64,000 nt of DNA. Origin: Candidatus Nitrosopumilus sp. SW (GTDB lineage Archaea > Thermoproteota > Nitrososphaeria > Nitrososphaerales > Nitrosopumilaceae). The notes beneath the pieces were generated by a model that worked only from the letters and a program-made list of their open reading frames with translations, searched no databases and had not been told where the DNA came from. The number at the start of each line of letters is the position of its first letter. Positions within the stretch are counted from its first letter, which is position 1. A program made the position numbers and the translations under genes. Of this stretch, positions 1 through 9,121 are shown piece by piece. The stretch lies in assembly GCF_006740685.1 (NCBI RefSeq), contig NZ_CP035425.1:783687-847686 (forward strand), in the 5' to 3' direction.

Positions 1-575
1 TTTGGATTATTGACTTTCATTCTAATTGTTACATTTGGGGAATCTTCTTTTCGTAATGAAGAGTAAGGGCTTTTTCCAGTTAATGCGCTAGCTAAAGCAC
101 TAAATGCACTTTCCTTGTTTGTTTTCAAATTATCATAAGAATTTGCATGAATTGCAGCATTACTCTCTGCAAATGCAACTTGGGTTCCATCTTTTGGGAT
201 ATCAAAAATTTCGTAAGGAATACACGAAAAAGATGGAATAACACCCATTGTTTCATATGAATTTCTAATAGAGAGTTGTTTTGAGATAAAATTCTCATCT
301 AAGCCATAGTTTGATACATTATCAATGTCAAATCCCATTGGATTAAGAGTGGTCTTTACCTTAACTCGAGCATCTTTGCTAATGCTAGAAAGAAATTCTT
401 CACCTGCATCACCTATAGTGTTATAATTTACTCCTGAAAGATGTGCCCATTCAATTGGAACTAGTTTTTCTGCATCTGTTGCCTCACCGGTTGCAACAAG
501 AATTCTGTATGCCATCTGCATGATTTCGCCTTGTTCGCCCTTTAGTGCAGATTCTTCTTCTCTAGTTAGTTCCAA
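1..575 (-). CDS. aconitase X catalytic subunit (probable phosphomevalonate dehydratase large subunit), C-terminus outside window
   Basis: Partial gene; about the first 191 residues are inside the window. The reading frame is open from the window edge to a TTG start at 575, with an in-frame stop a short way upstream and no ATG between, so TTG is the likely start (MELTREEESALKG). The protein shows typical aconitase-X landmarks: the N-terminal LTREEE segment, HLSGVNYNTIGDAGEEFL, TTLNPMGFD, a CIPYE segment and FAESNAAIHANS. In archaea this family (formerly DUF521) is known as the large subunit of phosphomevalonate dehydratase in the modified mevalonate pathway, which would fit the isoprenoid-lipid gene GGGP synthase elsewhere in the window. 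Substrate assignment is by family; other aconitase-X members act on hydroxyproline derivatives. Confidence 0.8.
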   Translation of the reverse strand, partial: MELTREEESALKGEQGEIMQMAYRILVATGEATDAEKLVPIEWAHLSGVNYNTIGDAGEEFLSSISKDARVKVKTTLNPMGFDIDNVSNYGLDENFISKQLSIRNSYETMGVIPSFSCIPYEIFDIPKDGTQVAFAESNAAIHANSYDNLKTNKESAFSALASALTGKSPYSSLRKEDSPNVTIRMKVNNP

Positions 576-624
576 TGTGATTGATTTGGATTTACAGTTA
601 TAATACTTGTACGTAGTTTTTCAT

Positions 625-1281
625 ATGAAAATGGAAAAAATTCTAAGCAAAATGATGGATACAATGAATTCTGTAAAGACACCACGAATAACTGCACTAC
701 GAGATCTTCATGATGCTGAGACAGGTCCATTTAGTATTTTGATTGGAACCATACTTTCTGCTAGAACAAAAGATGAGAGTACAACGAAGGTAGTTAAGGT
801 GTTATTCTCAAAATACAAAAACCCAAAACAACTTGCAAATGCAAAACTAAAAGATGTTGAAAAAATCATCAAACCAATTGGATTCTATCATGTAAAATCC
901 AAAAGAATTATCGAAGTTGCAAAGATAATTGATTCAAAATACAAGGGTAAAGTACCTGAAGATCTGGATACTTTAGTAGAATTGCCAGGAGTGGGAAGAA
1001 AAACTGCAAATTGTGTTTTAGTTTATGCATTTGAAAAACCTGCAATTCCAGTTGATATTCACGTTCATAGAATTTCAAATAGATTAGGATTAGTTGAAAC
1101 AAAGAATCCTGAAGAGACAGAACAAGAATTAATGAAAAAAGTAGACAAGAAATTTTGGATTGACATTAATGATACTTTTGTTATGTATGGACAAAACATT
1201 TGCAAACCAATATCTCCAATGTGTGATGTATGCAAGATTAAGAGAAGCTGCAAGTTTTACAAATCTAAGAACGTTTCTTAG
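625..1281 (+). CDS. nth: endonuclease III (DNA glycosylase/AP lyase)
   Basis: Base-excision-repair glycosylase of the HhH-GPD superfamily, acting on oxidised pyrimidines. The helix-hairpin-helix LPGVGRKTANCVL carries the catalytic lysine, PVDIHVHRI holds the catalytic aspartate, and the C-terminal 4Fe-4S cluster has the standard C-X6-C-X2-C-X5-C spacing (CKPISPMCDVC...C). At 218 residues it has normal family length. An upstream in-frame TTG at 607 would add six residues, but the ATG at 625 gives a standard N-terminus. It is divergent from the aconitase-X gene, and its 3' end overlaps the convergent secreted-protein gene by 17 nt. Confidence 0.95.
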   Translation: MKMEKILSKMMDTMNSVKTPRITALRDLHDAETGPFSILIGTILSARTKDESTTKVVKVLFSKYKNPKQLANAKLKDVEKIIKPIGFYHVKSKRIIEVAKIIDSKYKGKVPEDLDTLVELPGVGRKTANCVLVYAFEKPAIPVDIHVHRISNRLGLVETKNPEETEQELMKKVDKKFWIDINDTFVMYGQNICKPISPMCDVCKIKRSCKFYKSKNVS

Positions 1282-1930
1282 TTAGAAACAACACTCCAAC
1301 TATAACACCAATTCCTGCTGCAACATAAAATGGAAACAATGCAAATGCATTCTTTGAAGGATCACCTGAAAGAAATTCTAAAAGAAGACTGCCCGAATTA
1401 ACTGCAGGAGGATCAGTAGAACCTTCCATTCCATGTACAGAGTAAGAAGCAATTGCAAATTCACCAATATTCAAATTGCTAACTACAATTCTTGCTCCAT
1501 TATTTACAGTGAGTCCGGCTCTATCAGTAAAGGATATGATTGATTTTGCTTGTGGATACCAACCTCTTTCCAAGTCACTATGAACTACAATGTATCCTTC
1601 TTTTGGAGTCTGTACTGCAACCCAGAACTTATTATCAGGAATTGAACCCATCCCAACTTCAATAAATTCATCTTCAGAATTTACATCATAGAGTCTAAAG
1701 ACTGCATTTCCATTAGGATTTGCATAAAGAAGATTGTTATCAATTGTTACTTGCCAGCTGACTGCATGAACATCATCTAGTGGAACAATAGGTGCATCAC
1801 GTAGTACTCTGTTAAATTCTTCAGCAGGAATCTCTATTGAATCAATGATTAATGATGGATTTACTTCCTGAGCAAATGCAGGAGTAATGAAAAATCCAGA
1901 AAGTAAAATTATTGTAAATAGGTATCTCAT
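1265..1930 (-). CDS. secreted or membrane-anchored protein of unknown function
   Basis: I do not recognise a named family. From the ATG at 1930 the protein begins with a clear signal peptide (MRYLFTIILLSGFFITPAFA) and ends with a single hydrophobic segment followed by KKRS, so it should sit on the outer face of the membrane, held by a C-terminal anchor. The middle ~170 residues look beta-rich, with the segment ARIVVSNLNIGEFAIASYSVHG before the anchor. A longer frame starting at 1972 would bury the signal peptide and is less likely. It lies directly downstream of sat on the same strand but overlaps nth at its 3' end. Confidence 0.75.
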   Translation of the reverse strand: MRYLFTIILLSGFFITPAFAQEVNPSLIIDSIEIPAEEFNRVLRDAPIVPLDDVHAVSWQVTIDNNLLYANPNGNAVFRLYDVNSEDEFIEVGMGSIPDNKFWVAVQTPKEGYIVVHSDLERGWYPQAKSIISFTDRAGLTVNNGARIVVSNLNIGEFAIASYSVHGMEGSTDPPAVNSGSLLLEFLSGDPSKNAFALFPFYVAAGIGVIVGVLFLTKKRS

Positions 1931-1961
1931 TGAGCTATTCCAAGATTGATTGAATAAATAT

Positions 1962-3104
1962 CTAATCAACAAAAGGTTTTGGGTGATTCAAGATTACTTG
2001 TGCAACTTCTGGTCTTAGAATAAATTCAGATGGTGCTTGTCCATTTTGAATCATCTCTCTTAATGCAGTTCCACTGATTTGCTCTTTGTCATCATTATCA
2101 TGTGGACATGCTTTTGGAGTTGTGTATGTAAGACATTTTCTACAATAGAAGAACGGTGGGAAGAATACTGGAGCAATATCTAATTCAGGATAATCTGAAA
2201 ATATCTCTTGTGCTGCAAATGGTTCATAGAACTTTCCAACACCTGCATGATCTCTACCGATAATTATGTGAGTACAACCATAGTTTTGTCTCATAATTGC
2301 ATGATGAATTGCTTCTTTTGGTCCAGCGTATTTCATCTCAGTATGCAAAGTTCCAAGACGACATCTATTTTCTGGATAGTATTTTTCAATCATGGTTTCA
2401 TAACATTTTACAATAACTTCATCAACAAAGTCACCAGACTTTTTCTTTCCAATAATTGGATTTACAAAAACACCATCTCTTGTAGTAATTGATGTCTTTT
2501 GTAACATCTCATGTGCCACATGTGGTGGATTTCTTGTTTGGAATGCACAGATGGTTTTCCATCCAGCTTGTGCAAATGCTTCTCTTGTTTGCTTTGGAGT
2601 TAGTCTGTATTTTCTAATCTCAGTGTCTTTAGGTCTTTGAATATAGTCAATCTTTCCTGAAACAAGGTAATCTTTCATAGACATTGTCTTTGCAACACCT
2701 GGATGAGAAGAATCAGTTGTTCCATAGATGCCTTGTGATGTTTTTTCTTTATCAAAAGTATAGACTTCTTCAACGTTTAACACTGCAACGCCTACACCTT
2801 GTGGATTTTTTAATAGAACTTTACCTGACTCTTTCATTTTAGAACCTGTTTGTTCATCGACATCTAGTACGATAGGAATAGTCCATGCCAGATCATTTGC
2901 AAGTCTTCCTCTTGATACAACACTCTCAAAGTCTTGTTGGCCTAAGAATCCCTCTAATGGACTAAAGATTCCATCTGCAATATTCTCTACATCATTTGCT
3001 AAGTCTTCTGAAATTGTAATTGAGAATAATCCAGTAGGATCAACATTTGTAATTCTGTTAACTAGTACTCCACCATGTGGTTTGATTGAATCGTTTTCTG
3101 ACAT
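1962..3104 (-). CDS. sat: sulfate adenylyltransferase (ATP sulfurylase)
   Basis: Converts sulfate and ATP to APS and pyrophosphate, the entry step of sulfate assimilation. Active-site motifs are present in order: [11 protein letters not shown], the [11 protein letters not shown] loop and SGTALREM near the C-terminus. A zinc-site motif ([16 protein letters not shown]) is present, as in the archaeal and bacterial monofunctional enzymes. The start at 3104 is preferred over 3116: it follows the cysH stop by one base and has GAGG six bases upstream. Together with cysH it forms a tight two-gene operon for APS formation and reduction. Confidence 0.95.
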   Translation of the reverse strand: MSENDSIKPHGGVLVNRITNVDPTGLFSITISEDLANDVENIADGIFSPLEGFLGQQDFESVVSRGRLANDLAWTIPIVLDVDEQTGSKMKESGKVLLKNPQGVGVAVLNVEEVYTFDKEKTSQGIYGTTDSSHPGVAKTMSMKDYLVSGKIDYIQRPKDTEIRKYRLTPKQTREAFAQAGWKTICAFQTRNPPHVAHEMLQKTSITTRDGVFVNPIIGKKKSGDFVDEVIVKCYETMIEKYYPENRCRLGTLHTEMKYAGPKEAIHHAIMRQNYGCTHIIIGRDHAGVGKFYEPFAAQEIFSDYPELDIAPVFFPPFFYCRKCLTYTTPKACPHDNDDKEQISGTALREMIQNGQAPSEFILRPEVAQVILNHPKPFVD

Positions 3105-3105
3105 A

Positions 3106-3831
3106 CTAATCCTCATTTTTACGCTCTATATGAAGGCCACACTCTTTGTGTTCTCCTTGTTCCCACCACCATCTTCCTGCTCGAATATCCTCTCCAGGTT
3201 TTATTGGTCTGGTACAAGGTTCACATCCAATACTAGGATAGCCTTTGTCAAGAAGGCTATTGTATGGCAAGTCATGTTTTTTGATATGTTCTTGAATTTG
3301 ATCCCATGTCCAATCAATTATTGGATTAATCTTTAGAATGTCACCATGTCCATGATCAATCTGAAACATTGTTACGTCTTCTCTGATTTTGGTTTGTTCT
3401 CGTCTTAGTCCAGTAATCCATCCATCAAGAGTATTCAACATTTTATTCATTGGATGTACTTTACGTATTTCACAACATAGTTTTCTATTTTCAACGCTTT
3501 CATAGAATAAGTTTAGTCCTTTTTCTTTTACCATATCTTCAACTTCTTTAGTATCAGGAAATAACACTTCAATTGTTATATTGTATTTTTTCCTCAACAC
3601 ATCCATGATGTCATATGTCTCTTGAGGTAATCTGCCAGTGTCCAAAGTAAAAAATCTAAACTCTGGATTAATTTTTAACATCATATCCATTACAACTGCG
3701 TCTTCAGCACCAAAGCTAGAAGCTTTTGCAACTTTAGGATGAAGATTATCTGATACCCATTGAAGAGCCTCTTCAGCTGTCTTTATCTTTGAATTAAGAT
3801 CATCTACTTGTTCTTGGGTAAATCTAGTCAC
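3106..3831 (-). CDS. cysH: assimilatory adenylyl-sulfate (APS) reductase, CysH family
   Basis: Reduces APS (or PAPS) to sulfite using thioredoxin-type electrons. The protein has the PP-loop-like [13 protein letters not shown], the [11 protein letters not shown] region, [14 protein letters not shown] and the C-terminal catalytic KECGLH. Paired cysteines (CCEIRK) plus CEPCTRP give the 4Fe-4S signature that marks APS-preferring enzymes; pure PAPS reductases lack it. The start MTRFTQEQ at 3831 fits the family. It is the first gene of the cysH-sat operon, divergent from the ThiI-like gene. The APS preference is inferred from the cysteine pattern. Confidence 0.92.
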   Translation of the reverse strand: MTRFTQEQVDDLNSKIKTAEEALQWVSDNLHPKVAKASSFGAEDAVVMDMMLKINPEFRFFTLDTGRLPQETYDIMDVLRKKYNITIEVLFPDTKEVEDMVKEKGLNLFYESVENRKLCCEIRKVHPMNKMLNTLDGWITGLRREQTKIREDVTMFQIDHGHGDILKINPIIDWTWDQIQEHIKKHDLPYNSLLDKGYPSIGCEPCTRPIKPGEDIRAGRWWWEQGEHKECGLHIERKNED

Positions 3832-3915
3832 ACATTCACTTGAAGTATTTGTTTTATATTGATTACCCGAAGTTTTGTCCTAAATTATAAACAAGTAGAT
3901 TTTCAAGTAGAAAAT

Positions 3916-5031
3916 ATGGATGAGACATCATATGTTATAGTTTTTCCAACTATATTTTCAAAAAATAAGATACCACAATTAATTTCAAATGTTAAAAAAA
4001 TACTCAAGATAAAAAATCAACAATTCATATCTGTAAAACGTGATGGAGATATCATCTTAGTAGATGCTAATGATCCAGTTTTTGCATCATCTGCAATCAA
4101 TATGCTATTTGGAATAAAAGAAATTGCAATTGCAAGACAAATAAAAAATAATTATCAAGATATTGTTTCTGAAATTACCTCGATAGGAGGTAATTTACTA
4201 TTAAAAGGTGAAAAATTTCTAGTCAAAGTTGAAGGGATCTCAAAAGGATTTCTTGTAAAAGATGTAGAGATTGCAGCAACTTCAAGTATTATTGAAAAAA
4301 AATCAAAGTTAGGTGCTCATCCAGGAACAGAGCAAGGATATGACAAATTATTGTATACGTATTTGACAAAGAATAATGCATACATCTGTATTTTTTCGGA
4401 TAAAGGAAAAGGAGGAATACCATATCAATCACAAAATGAAAAAACAATTTGTGCAGTATATGATGAATTATCAGCAGTTTCTTGTTATGAAACCATAAAG
4501 CAAGGATATGATACAAAGGTAATAGTTTGTTATAGACAAAAATCAGAACTGATGAATCTAGCTAAAATACTAAATCAGATAATTCCAAGATTAGTTCAAG
4601 AGAAAATAGAGTTAGAATTCTTTCATCTAAAAATAAACCCAAATGGAATTAAAAATTATTTGACATATGTAAATTCAATTTTGGAGATAATGTTGCAATT
4701 CCCAAATAAGCGAGTCTCATTGGCTATATCACCACAGATATTTTCATCAGATTTTATAGATAATTCTCTAAAACTAGTATTTTCCAAAAATAAAATTCCA
4801 CTTACTCCATTATCGGGTGTAGATACAAGTTTGTTTGATGAAGCAAAAGAGATTGGATTAGAGAGAAACATCAACAAGTTAGAAAAAATTGTGACTGGTA
4901 GTTCAAAAGAAATACCTGTTTTTGCAAGAAAAGAGGTAGAAAATGCGCTAAAAACAAAAAAAGCCATTTCCATTCAAGTAGGACCAAATAATGTACATGA
5001 CATTTTAGATTCATTAGAAGAGAATCATTGA
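3916..5031 (+). CDS. ThiI-like protein with degenerate PP-loop
   Basis: The overall plan resembles ThiI: an N-terminal ferredoxin-like/THUMP region (about residues 1-150, ending near SKLGAHPGTEQGYDKL) and a C-terminal Rossmann-type AANH domain. The ATP-binding PP-loop expected as SGGxDS is not present; the equivalent position reads YDELSAVSCYETIKQGYD. ThiI makes 4-thiouridine in tRNA, but without the PP-loop this protein probably cannot adenylate RNA and may act in binding only. An upstream TTG at 3859 is in frame, but the ATG at 3916 starts where the NFLD-like strand would begin. It is divergent from cysH. Confidence 0.65.
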   Translation: MDETSYVIVFPTIFSKNKIPQLISNVKKILKIKNQQFISVKRDGDIILVDANDPVFASSAINMLFGIKEIAIARQIKNNYQDIVSEITSIGGNLLLKGEKFLVKVEGISKGFLVKDVEIAATSSIIEKKSKLGAHPGTEQGYDKLLYTYLTKNNAYICIFSDKGKGGIPYQSQNEKTICAVYDELSAVSCYETIKQGYDTKVIVCYRQKSELMNLAKILNQIIPRLVQEKIELEFFHLKINPNGIKNYLTYVNSILEIMLQFPNKRVSLAISPQIFSSDFIDNSLKLVFSKNKIPLTPLSGVDTSLFDEAKEIGLERNINKLEKIVTGSSKEIPVFARKEVENALKTKKAISIQVGPNNVHDILDSLEENH

Positions 5032-5034
5032 GAA

Positions 5035-5042
5035 TTTAAACA
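5035..5042 (+). promoter_or_regulatory. TATA box for glycosyltransferase gene
   Basis: The motif TTTAAACA lies about 22-27 bases before the GTG start at 5062, the distance expected for a leaderless archaeal transcript. It begins immediately after the upstream stop codon. Confidence 0.4.
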
Positions 5043-5061
5043 GCATTTTTGTTGCAATATT

Positions 5062-6297
5062 GTGCTCAAAATAGGTGAATTCATCTACCCATGGGGAAGT
5101 GGTCATTATTCTAGAATGATGAGGCTAAACGAAGTTCTCGGTGACCATATAAAAGAAGAATTTGAGATTCATTTTTCAAGCAAAGATCATGTATATGAAA
5201 AATTATTGAAGAAATTTCCAAATGAAAAAGAAAAGATTCATGAAATTTTGATGCCAACTCCAATTGATGGAAAGTTTGGTCCAAGTGTTTCAATGTCATT
5301 AATGAATTTGTTATTGCCAATTTCAAAAAATCCACCTTTAGTTAGACAAATTGCAAATTATCTCAGAGAAGAAAGAAAGCTCTACAACAAGGAAAAATTT
5401 GATTTGGTAATCAATGATGGGGATATGGGATCAAATATTTTAGCGAAAAATAGAAACATACCAAGTTTATTTATAACAAATCAGTTTAGACCAAGATTGT
5501 ACAATTCTAGATCATATCTATACCCATCATTGATATTTGTTGCAAAACAAATTCAAAAAGCATCAAAGATTCTTGTTGCAGATTCTCCACCACCTTATAC
5601 AATGTGTGAATATAATCTAAATTTCATAAAAGAAGCTGAAGATAAAGTAACGTATGTTGGTCACTTTACAAATAGTAAAAAAATTAAGAAAGTAGAAAGT
5701 TCCGCTCTTGAAAAATTGGTTGAAAATAATGAATTTGGTTACTGGATGAGAACTGGAAATAAATCAACAAATGATGGAACTGGTCAGAGATATGAAGAAG
5801 TTTTTCAACAAGATGAAATGAAAAATGAAAAGAGGATTATTTCTCATGCAAGAAATGATCCAAAAATTGATTCAGTCATAGGAAAAGATGGAAAAAGATA
5901 TTCCATTACTGATGCATTAGATAAAAAAATAGATTGGATTCAAATTGATATCGGATTTCTTTCAGAACAAGAAAAAGATACAGTATTGGATTCATGCAAG
6001 TATGCTGTAGTAAATGGTTCACATACCGTAATGGGAGAAATTATGGGTGGAAAATCAAAACCAATTATTGGAATTCCCATCTATGATGAGCACACAAACA
6101 ACATCAAATGGGCCGAAGAGAAGAATTTGGGAATACTAGCCACAAAAACAAAACAGGTAATTGAAGGAATAGTGAAAATTAAAGAGAATTACGAGAATTT
6201 TGAAGAGAATTTAGATGAATTTTCAAAGAATTTTGTCCCAAATGGGGCTGAAAATTCAGCAAAAATTGCTGCTCAAACCTTAGAAGAAAAGAGATAA
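5062..6297 (+). CDS. GT-B family glycosyltransferase (GT28/MurG-like)
   Basis: A 411-residue protein with two Rossmann halves. The N-terminal part opens with IGEFIYPWGSGHYSRMMRL, a glycine-rich acceptor-side loop like that of MurG/GT28 enzymes. The C-terminal part has NGSHTVMGEIMGGKSKP followed by GIPIYDEHTNNIKWAEE, the typical donor-nucleotide site. It probably transfers a sugar to a lipid or protein acceptor at the cytoplasmic membrane; neither donor nor acceptor can be read from the sequence. The GTG start at 5062 is supported by a TATA box just upstream. A central acidic insertion (about residues 215-290) has no counterpart that I recognise. Confidence 0.7.
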   Translation: MLKIGEFIYPWGSGHYSRMMRLNEVLGDHIKEEFEIHFSSKDHVYEKLLKKFPNEKEKIHEILMPTPIDGKFGPSVSMSLMNLLLPISKNPPLVRQIANYLREERKLYNKEKFDLVINDGDMGSNILAKNRNIPSLFITNQFRPRLYNSRSYLYPSLIFVAKQIQKASKILVADSPPPYTMCEYNLNFIKEAEDKVTYVGHFTNSKKIKKVESSALEKLVENNEFGYWMRTGNKSTNDGTGQRYEEVFQQDEMKNEKRIISHARNDPKIDSVIGKDGKRYSITDALDKKIDWIQIDIGFLSEQEKDTVLDSCKYAVVNGSHTVMGEIMGGKSKPIIGIPIYDEHTNNIKWAEEKNLGILATKTKQVIEGIVKIKENYENFEENLDEFSKNFVPNGAENSAKIAAQTLEEKR

Positions 6298-6320
6298 TAC
6301 ATTATTTTTAGAATTTCGCT

Positions 6321-6390
6321 CATCTGGCACGCGGGATTTCGATGGGCGAACGGACCGAAAGGGATGATGAAAAAATCCGCGTGTCAGATG
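6321..6390. ncRNA. candidate structured RNA, long GC-rich hairpin
   Basis: Positions 6321-6339 pair with 6373-6390 in a stem of about 18 bp with one G-U pair and one bulged G (CATCTGGCACGCGG against CCGCGTGTCAGATG), closing a ~33-nt apical region that contains GATGGGCGAACGGACCGAAA and ATGATGA. The element is strikingly GC-rich for this chromosome, a common sign of structured RNA. It begins 24 nt after the glycosyltransferase stop. The TATA-like TTTTATGG at 6421-6428 for the next gene lies downstream, so it is not that gene's leader. It matches no class I know; the strand is not determined and a 3'-UTR element is possible. Confidence 0.45.
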
Positions 6391-6420
6391 TTTATCGATC
6401 AATTAACAATGTGGGAACGC

Positions 6421-6428
6421 TTTTATGG
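6421..6428 (+). promoter_or_regulatory. TATA box for small zinc-protein gene
   Basis: TTTTATGG is centred about 26 bases upstream of the GTG at 6451, consistent with leaderless transcription from that start. Confidence 0.35.
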
Positions 6429-6450
6429 AAAAAATTAAGCCAAATCATCA

Positions 6451-6762
6451 GTGCCTAACTGTCCAGAATGTACACATAGAGAGAAAAAAAAGATTCAAGA
6501 AAAATACGAGTCTGAAGTTCCTGAAGAAGAAAGAAGCAGAGAAGATCTTTTCAAATTATACGATGAAATTGACATTCCAATGAAAATGGATGAGAAGAAT
6601 AGAAGAAATTTTGTATGTAAGCGATGCGGTCTTTATGCCACTAGAGAACAAGTTTCAGACATTAGATACAAACTCAACCAAAAAGAAAGAACACGTGATG
6701 ATAAACATGACGACTATTTAGAATGGTGGTCAAAAAGCAAAAAAGAAAAAGCTGAAAACTAG
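6451..6762 (+). CDS. small protein with two CxxC zinc knuckles
   Basis: A 103-residue basic/acidic protein from a GTG start. One CPEC motif at residues 4-7 and one CKRC at about residues 57-60 could together hold a single zinc ion. The stretch between them is charged and probably helical, and the C-terminus is strongly charged (WWSKSKKEKAEN). No family is recognised; the fold suggests a nucleic-acid- or protein-binding adaptor. The next gene starts 11 bases after its stop on the same strand, so the two are probably co-transcribed. Confidence 0.75.
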   Translation: MPNCPECTHREKKKIQEKYESEVPEEERSREDLFKLYDEIDIPMKMDEKNRRNFVCKRCGLYATREQVSDIRYKLNQKERTRDDKHDDYLEWWSKSKKEKAEN

Positions 6763-6773
6763 CGTGAGTTATT

Positions 6774-7178
6774 ATGGTAAAAAAGAAAAAAGAAGATGAA
6801 ATTCCTGAATGGGTTACTGATGAAATTCAAAATGCAAAATTCAAGAAACCTGAAGAATTAAAAAAATCAGGATATATCCTCGAATTTTATTATGAAGATA
6901 ACAAGATTGATGTTCAATTGTATGATGCTGTAGAAGATGGCAGACATATTGTAACAATGGACGTTCCAAAAAGTGTCAAGATGGATGACTTGTTAAAAGG
7001 AGAAGTCTATGAGTTTGTTTTTGACCAACACAAAGCACCACTAAGCAAAAAAGTTTCAGAATATTTAGAAAAAGAAAAAGAGATCGAAATGAATGCAATT
7101 TATCAATTTGAATTAAAATCACTTGAATTGTTAGATGTAGGCTCCAATGAAGCCGAAGATGATGATGCTGAAGAATAA
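6774..7178 (+). CDS. hypothetical acidic protein
   Basis: A 134-residue protein with a lysine-rich first ten residues, a predicted mixed alpha/beta core (IPEWVTDEIQNAKFKKPEEL, then a beta-rich region with DVQLYDAVEDGRH) and a very acidic tail (NEAEDDDAEE). No signal peptide or membrane segment is present and no family was recognised. A GTGAG element about 8 bases before the ATG could act as a Shine-Dalgarno site, fitting translation as the second gene of a pair with the zinc-knuckle protein. Confidence 0.7.
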   Translation: MVKKKKEDEIPEWVTDEIQNAKFKKPEELKKSGYILEFYYEDNKIDVQLYDAVEDGRHIVTMDVPKSVKMDDLLKGEVYEFVFDQHKAPLSKKVSEYLEKEKEIEMNAIYQFELKSLELLDVGSNEAEDDDAEE

Positions 7179-7179
7179 T

Positions 7180-7980
7180 TCAGGATTTCTGTACAGAATC
7201 TAATTGTTTTTTGAAAGACTTTCCAATTATAGGATTTATGAAATAAGGAAATGTATGTTTTAGCCAAACAGCACTTCTAACTACAGAAGGAACAATAATT
7301 TCTAGTCTAGAAGAATTTGCAGCTTTTAGAATTGCTTTTGCAACAGTTTTGGAACTAAGCGATGTTGGAGAATATTTTGGTATTTTTACAAAAGAAGGGT
7401 GATCAAAAAAGTCTGTCCTGACCATTATAGGACTAACAACTGTGATTCCAACTCCAGTGCCATTTAGTTCATGTTTAAGGCCCTCTGAGAATCCAAGCAT
7501 AGCAGACTTTGATGCACAGTAAGATGCAATTCCTGGAAGGCCAAAGCTAGCAGCAACAGAAGCTACGTTGACTATATGACCTGATTTTTTCTCCAACATT
7601 GATGGGAGAAAATTTTTAATGCAATACATCATTCCAAAATAATTTGTCTCCATTTGAGATTCTATTTCATCAATGGACAAGTCTTTAACAGAACCATATA
7701 TTGCAAAACCTGCATTATTTACCAGTACATCAATAGAATGAAATTTTTCTAAAACGATTTTTGACATTTCTTTTACTTGTTCTTTGTCAGATACATCACA
7801 TTTACAAACAAGTGTCGACACGTTGAATTTTAGTAATTCATTCTCAAGTTCCTCGAGTTTTTCTTTTCTTCTTGCAACTAAAATTATGTTGGCACCAAGT
7901 TTTGCAAATTCTATTGCACTTTGTTTTCCAATTCCAGATGAAGCCCCAGTAATCAAAATTGTTTTATTTTTGAAATCCAC
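7180..7980 (-). CDS. short-chain dehydrogenase/reductase
   Basis: Classical SDR with N-terminal TGASSGIG cofactor loop, NNAG, catalytic serine in VASVA and the YCASK active site. After the glycine-rich motif comes VARRKEKL, whose arginines suggest NADP(H) preference. At 266 residues with a C-terminal hydrophobic helical extension (VVRSAVWLKHTFPYFINPII), it resembles membrane-associated SDRs of lipid metabolism. The start is a GTG at 7980. The UPF0104 membrane-protein gene lies just upstream on the same strand, so both may act on lipid substrates; that link is an inference. Confidence 0.85.
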   Translation of the reverse strand: MDFKNKTILITGASSGIGKQSAIEFAKLGANIILVARRKEKLEELENELLKFNVSTLVCKCDVSDKEQVKEMSKIVLEKFHSIDVLVNNAGFAIYGSVKDLSIDEIESQMETNYFGMMYCIKNFLPSMLEKKSGHIVNVASVAASFGLPGIASYCASKSAMLGFSEGLKHELNGTGVGITVVSPIMVRTDFFDHPSFVKIPKYSPTSLSSKTVAKAILKAANSSRLEIIVPSVVRSAVWLKHTFPYFINPIIGKSFKKQLDSVQKS

Positions 7981-8014
7981 AAATCAAAAAAAATGTTTTA
8001 AGATAAAGTGGTTT

Positions 8015-9031
8015 CTATGTGGCTTGAGGTTTTGAGATTCTACTCAAAGCCAACTTTACTAAAAGTAACCAAGTAATAGCAATTGGTACATAGTATGTTG
8101 CAATTCTCCAGCCTATTACTGCATCCCAGGCTAGACCCCCTTGAGAAACATCAAAGTCAAATGGATTTAGATTGTTAAGGTATGCTACAATTCCAAATTC
8201 GGCAAGACCAGAACCACCAATAGTTATTGGAAGATTTCCAATTGCATTTGCACCCATTACAGCCATAATAGAATCAAATGCATTGATAACATATCCTGTT
8301 CCCATTGCAATTATCATAAATGAAATTCCATAAAATGACCAAGATGCAAGTGAAAACAAAAATGACACAGTAAAAACTTTCTTTGATTCAGACGTTTTTA
8401 GATTTTCTCTACTCATAGTACATACTTCTTCCATCCAAGAGTTTGTTTGCTCGATGTATTTTACTCCTTTTTCTTTTCCAAATCTTTTTGCCAGACTTCC
8501 CAAAACTTTAGGAACTTGGAATGTACGTTTAGAAGACAAGAAGAAGAGTACCATCCATAAAGCAGTTACAGTAATGCTAGTTCCCAAAACTACTGCGGCA
8601 ACAACATATGCTCCATTTAGTAGTGCGATTATTCCTGCCATTATAGATAGTAAACCAGCTGCAAATACTTCAGTAACAATATCCATAATTGCAATCCATG
8701 TTGATTTAGAAGGCTTTACTCCTTTTTTATGCAGATAATAGATTACAATGAATTCAGCACCAATAAACATTGGAGTTGTGAATTTGATGAATTCACTACC
8801 TACACGAACACCAGTTAATTTCAAAACAGAATCAAAATTACCAAGATATTTTCTTGTAATGTATGCAAATTTGACTCCTTGAAGACCTAATTTGATCATC
8901 ATCGCTACGACGGCACCAACAAATGGAAAGAAACCGATTGCTAGAACATCTTCTAATTTGATATCAAATTGAATAGCTATAATCAAAATAGGAATTAAAG
9001 TAACAGGAATGGCTACTAGTCTCCAGTTCAT
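8015..9031 (-). CDS. UPF0104/lysylphosphatidylglycerol-synthase-like integral membrane protein
   Basis: Hydrophobic protein with about 8 membrane spans, related to the flippase-like membrane domain of MprF (UPF0104 family). Diagnostic features are the KFTTPMFIGAEF segment and the glycine-rich LPITIGGSGLAEFGI motif near the C-terminus. It lacks the soluble aminoacyl-transferase domain of MprF, so transport or scrambling of a lipid is more likely than lysine transfer. The ATG at 9031 starts MNWRLVAIPV; an in-frame TTG at 9055 would add eight polar residues. It sits upstream of an SDR gene on the same strand. Confidence 0.75.
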   Translation of the reverse strand: MNWRLVAIPVTLIPILIIAIQFDIKLEDVLAIGFFPFVGAVVAMMIKLGLQGVKFAYITRKYLGNFDSVLKLTGVRVGSEFIKFTTPMFIGAEFIVIYYLHKKGVKPSKSTWIAIMDIVTEVFAAGLLSIMAGIIALLNGAYVVAAVVLGTSITVTALWMVLFFLSSKRTFQVPKVLGSLAKRFGKEKGVKYIEQTNSWMEEVCTMSRENLKTSESKKVFTVSFLFSLASWSFYGISFMIIAMGTGYVINAFDSIMAVMGANAIGNLPITIGGSGLAEFGIVAYLNNLNPFDFDVSQGGLAWDAVIGWRIATYYVPIAITWLLLVKLALSRISKPQAT

Positions 9032-9121
9032 TTGATGATTTCTTCGAGGGATCAAATATGAAAGTTGACAAAATTAGTTAAAGTAATTCTTTATGCCTGA
9101 AAACAGGCATGAATTTTGTGC

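Noticed and set aside
6321-6390. Riboswitch in the leader of the gene at 6451
   Set aside because: A TATA-like sequence at 6421-6428 lies between the hairpin and the start codon at leaderless distance, so the hairpin would not be in that mRNA.
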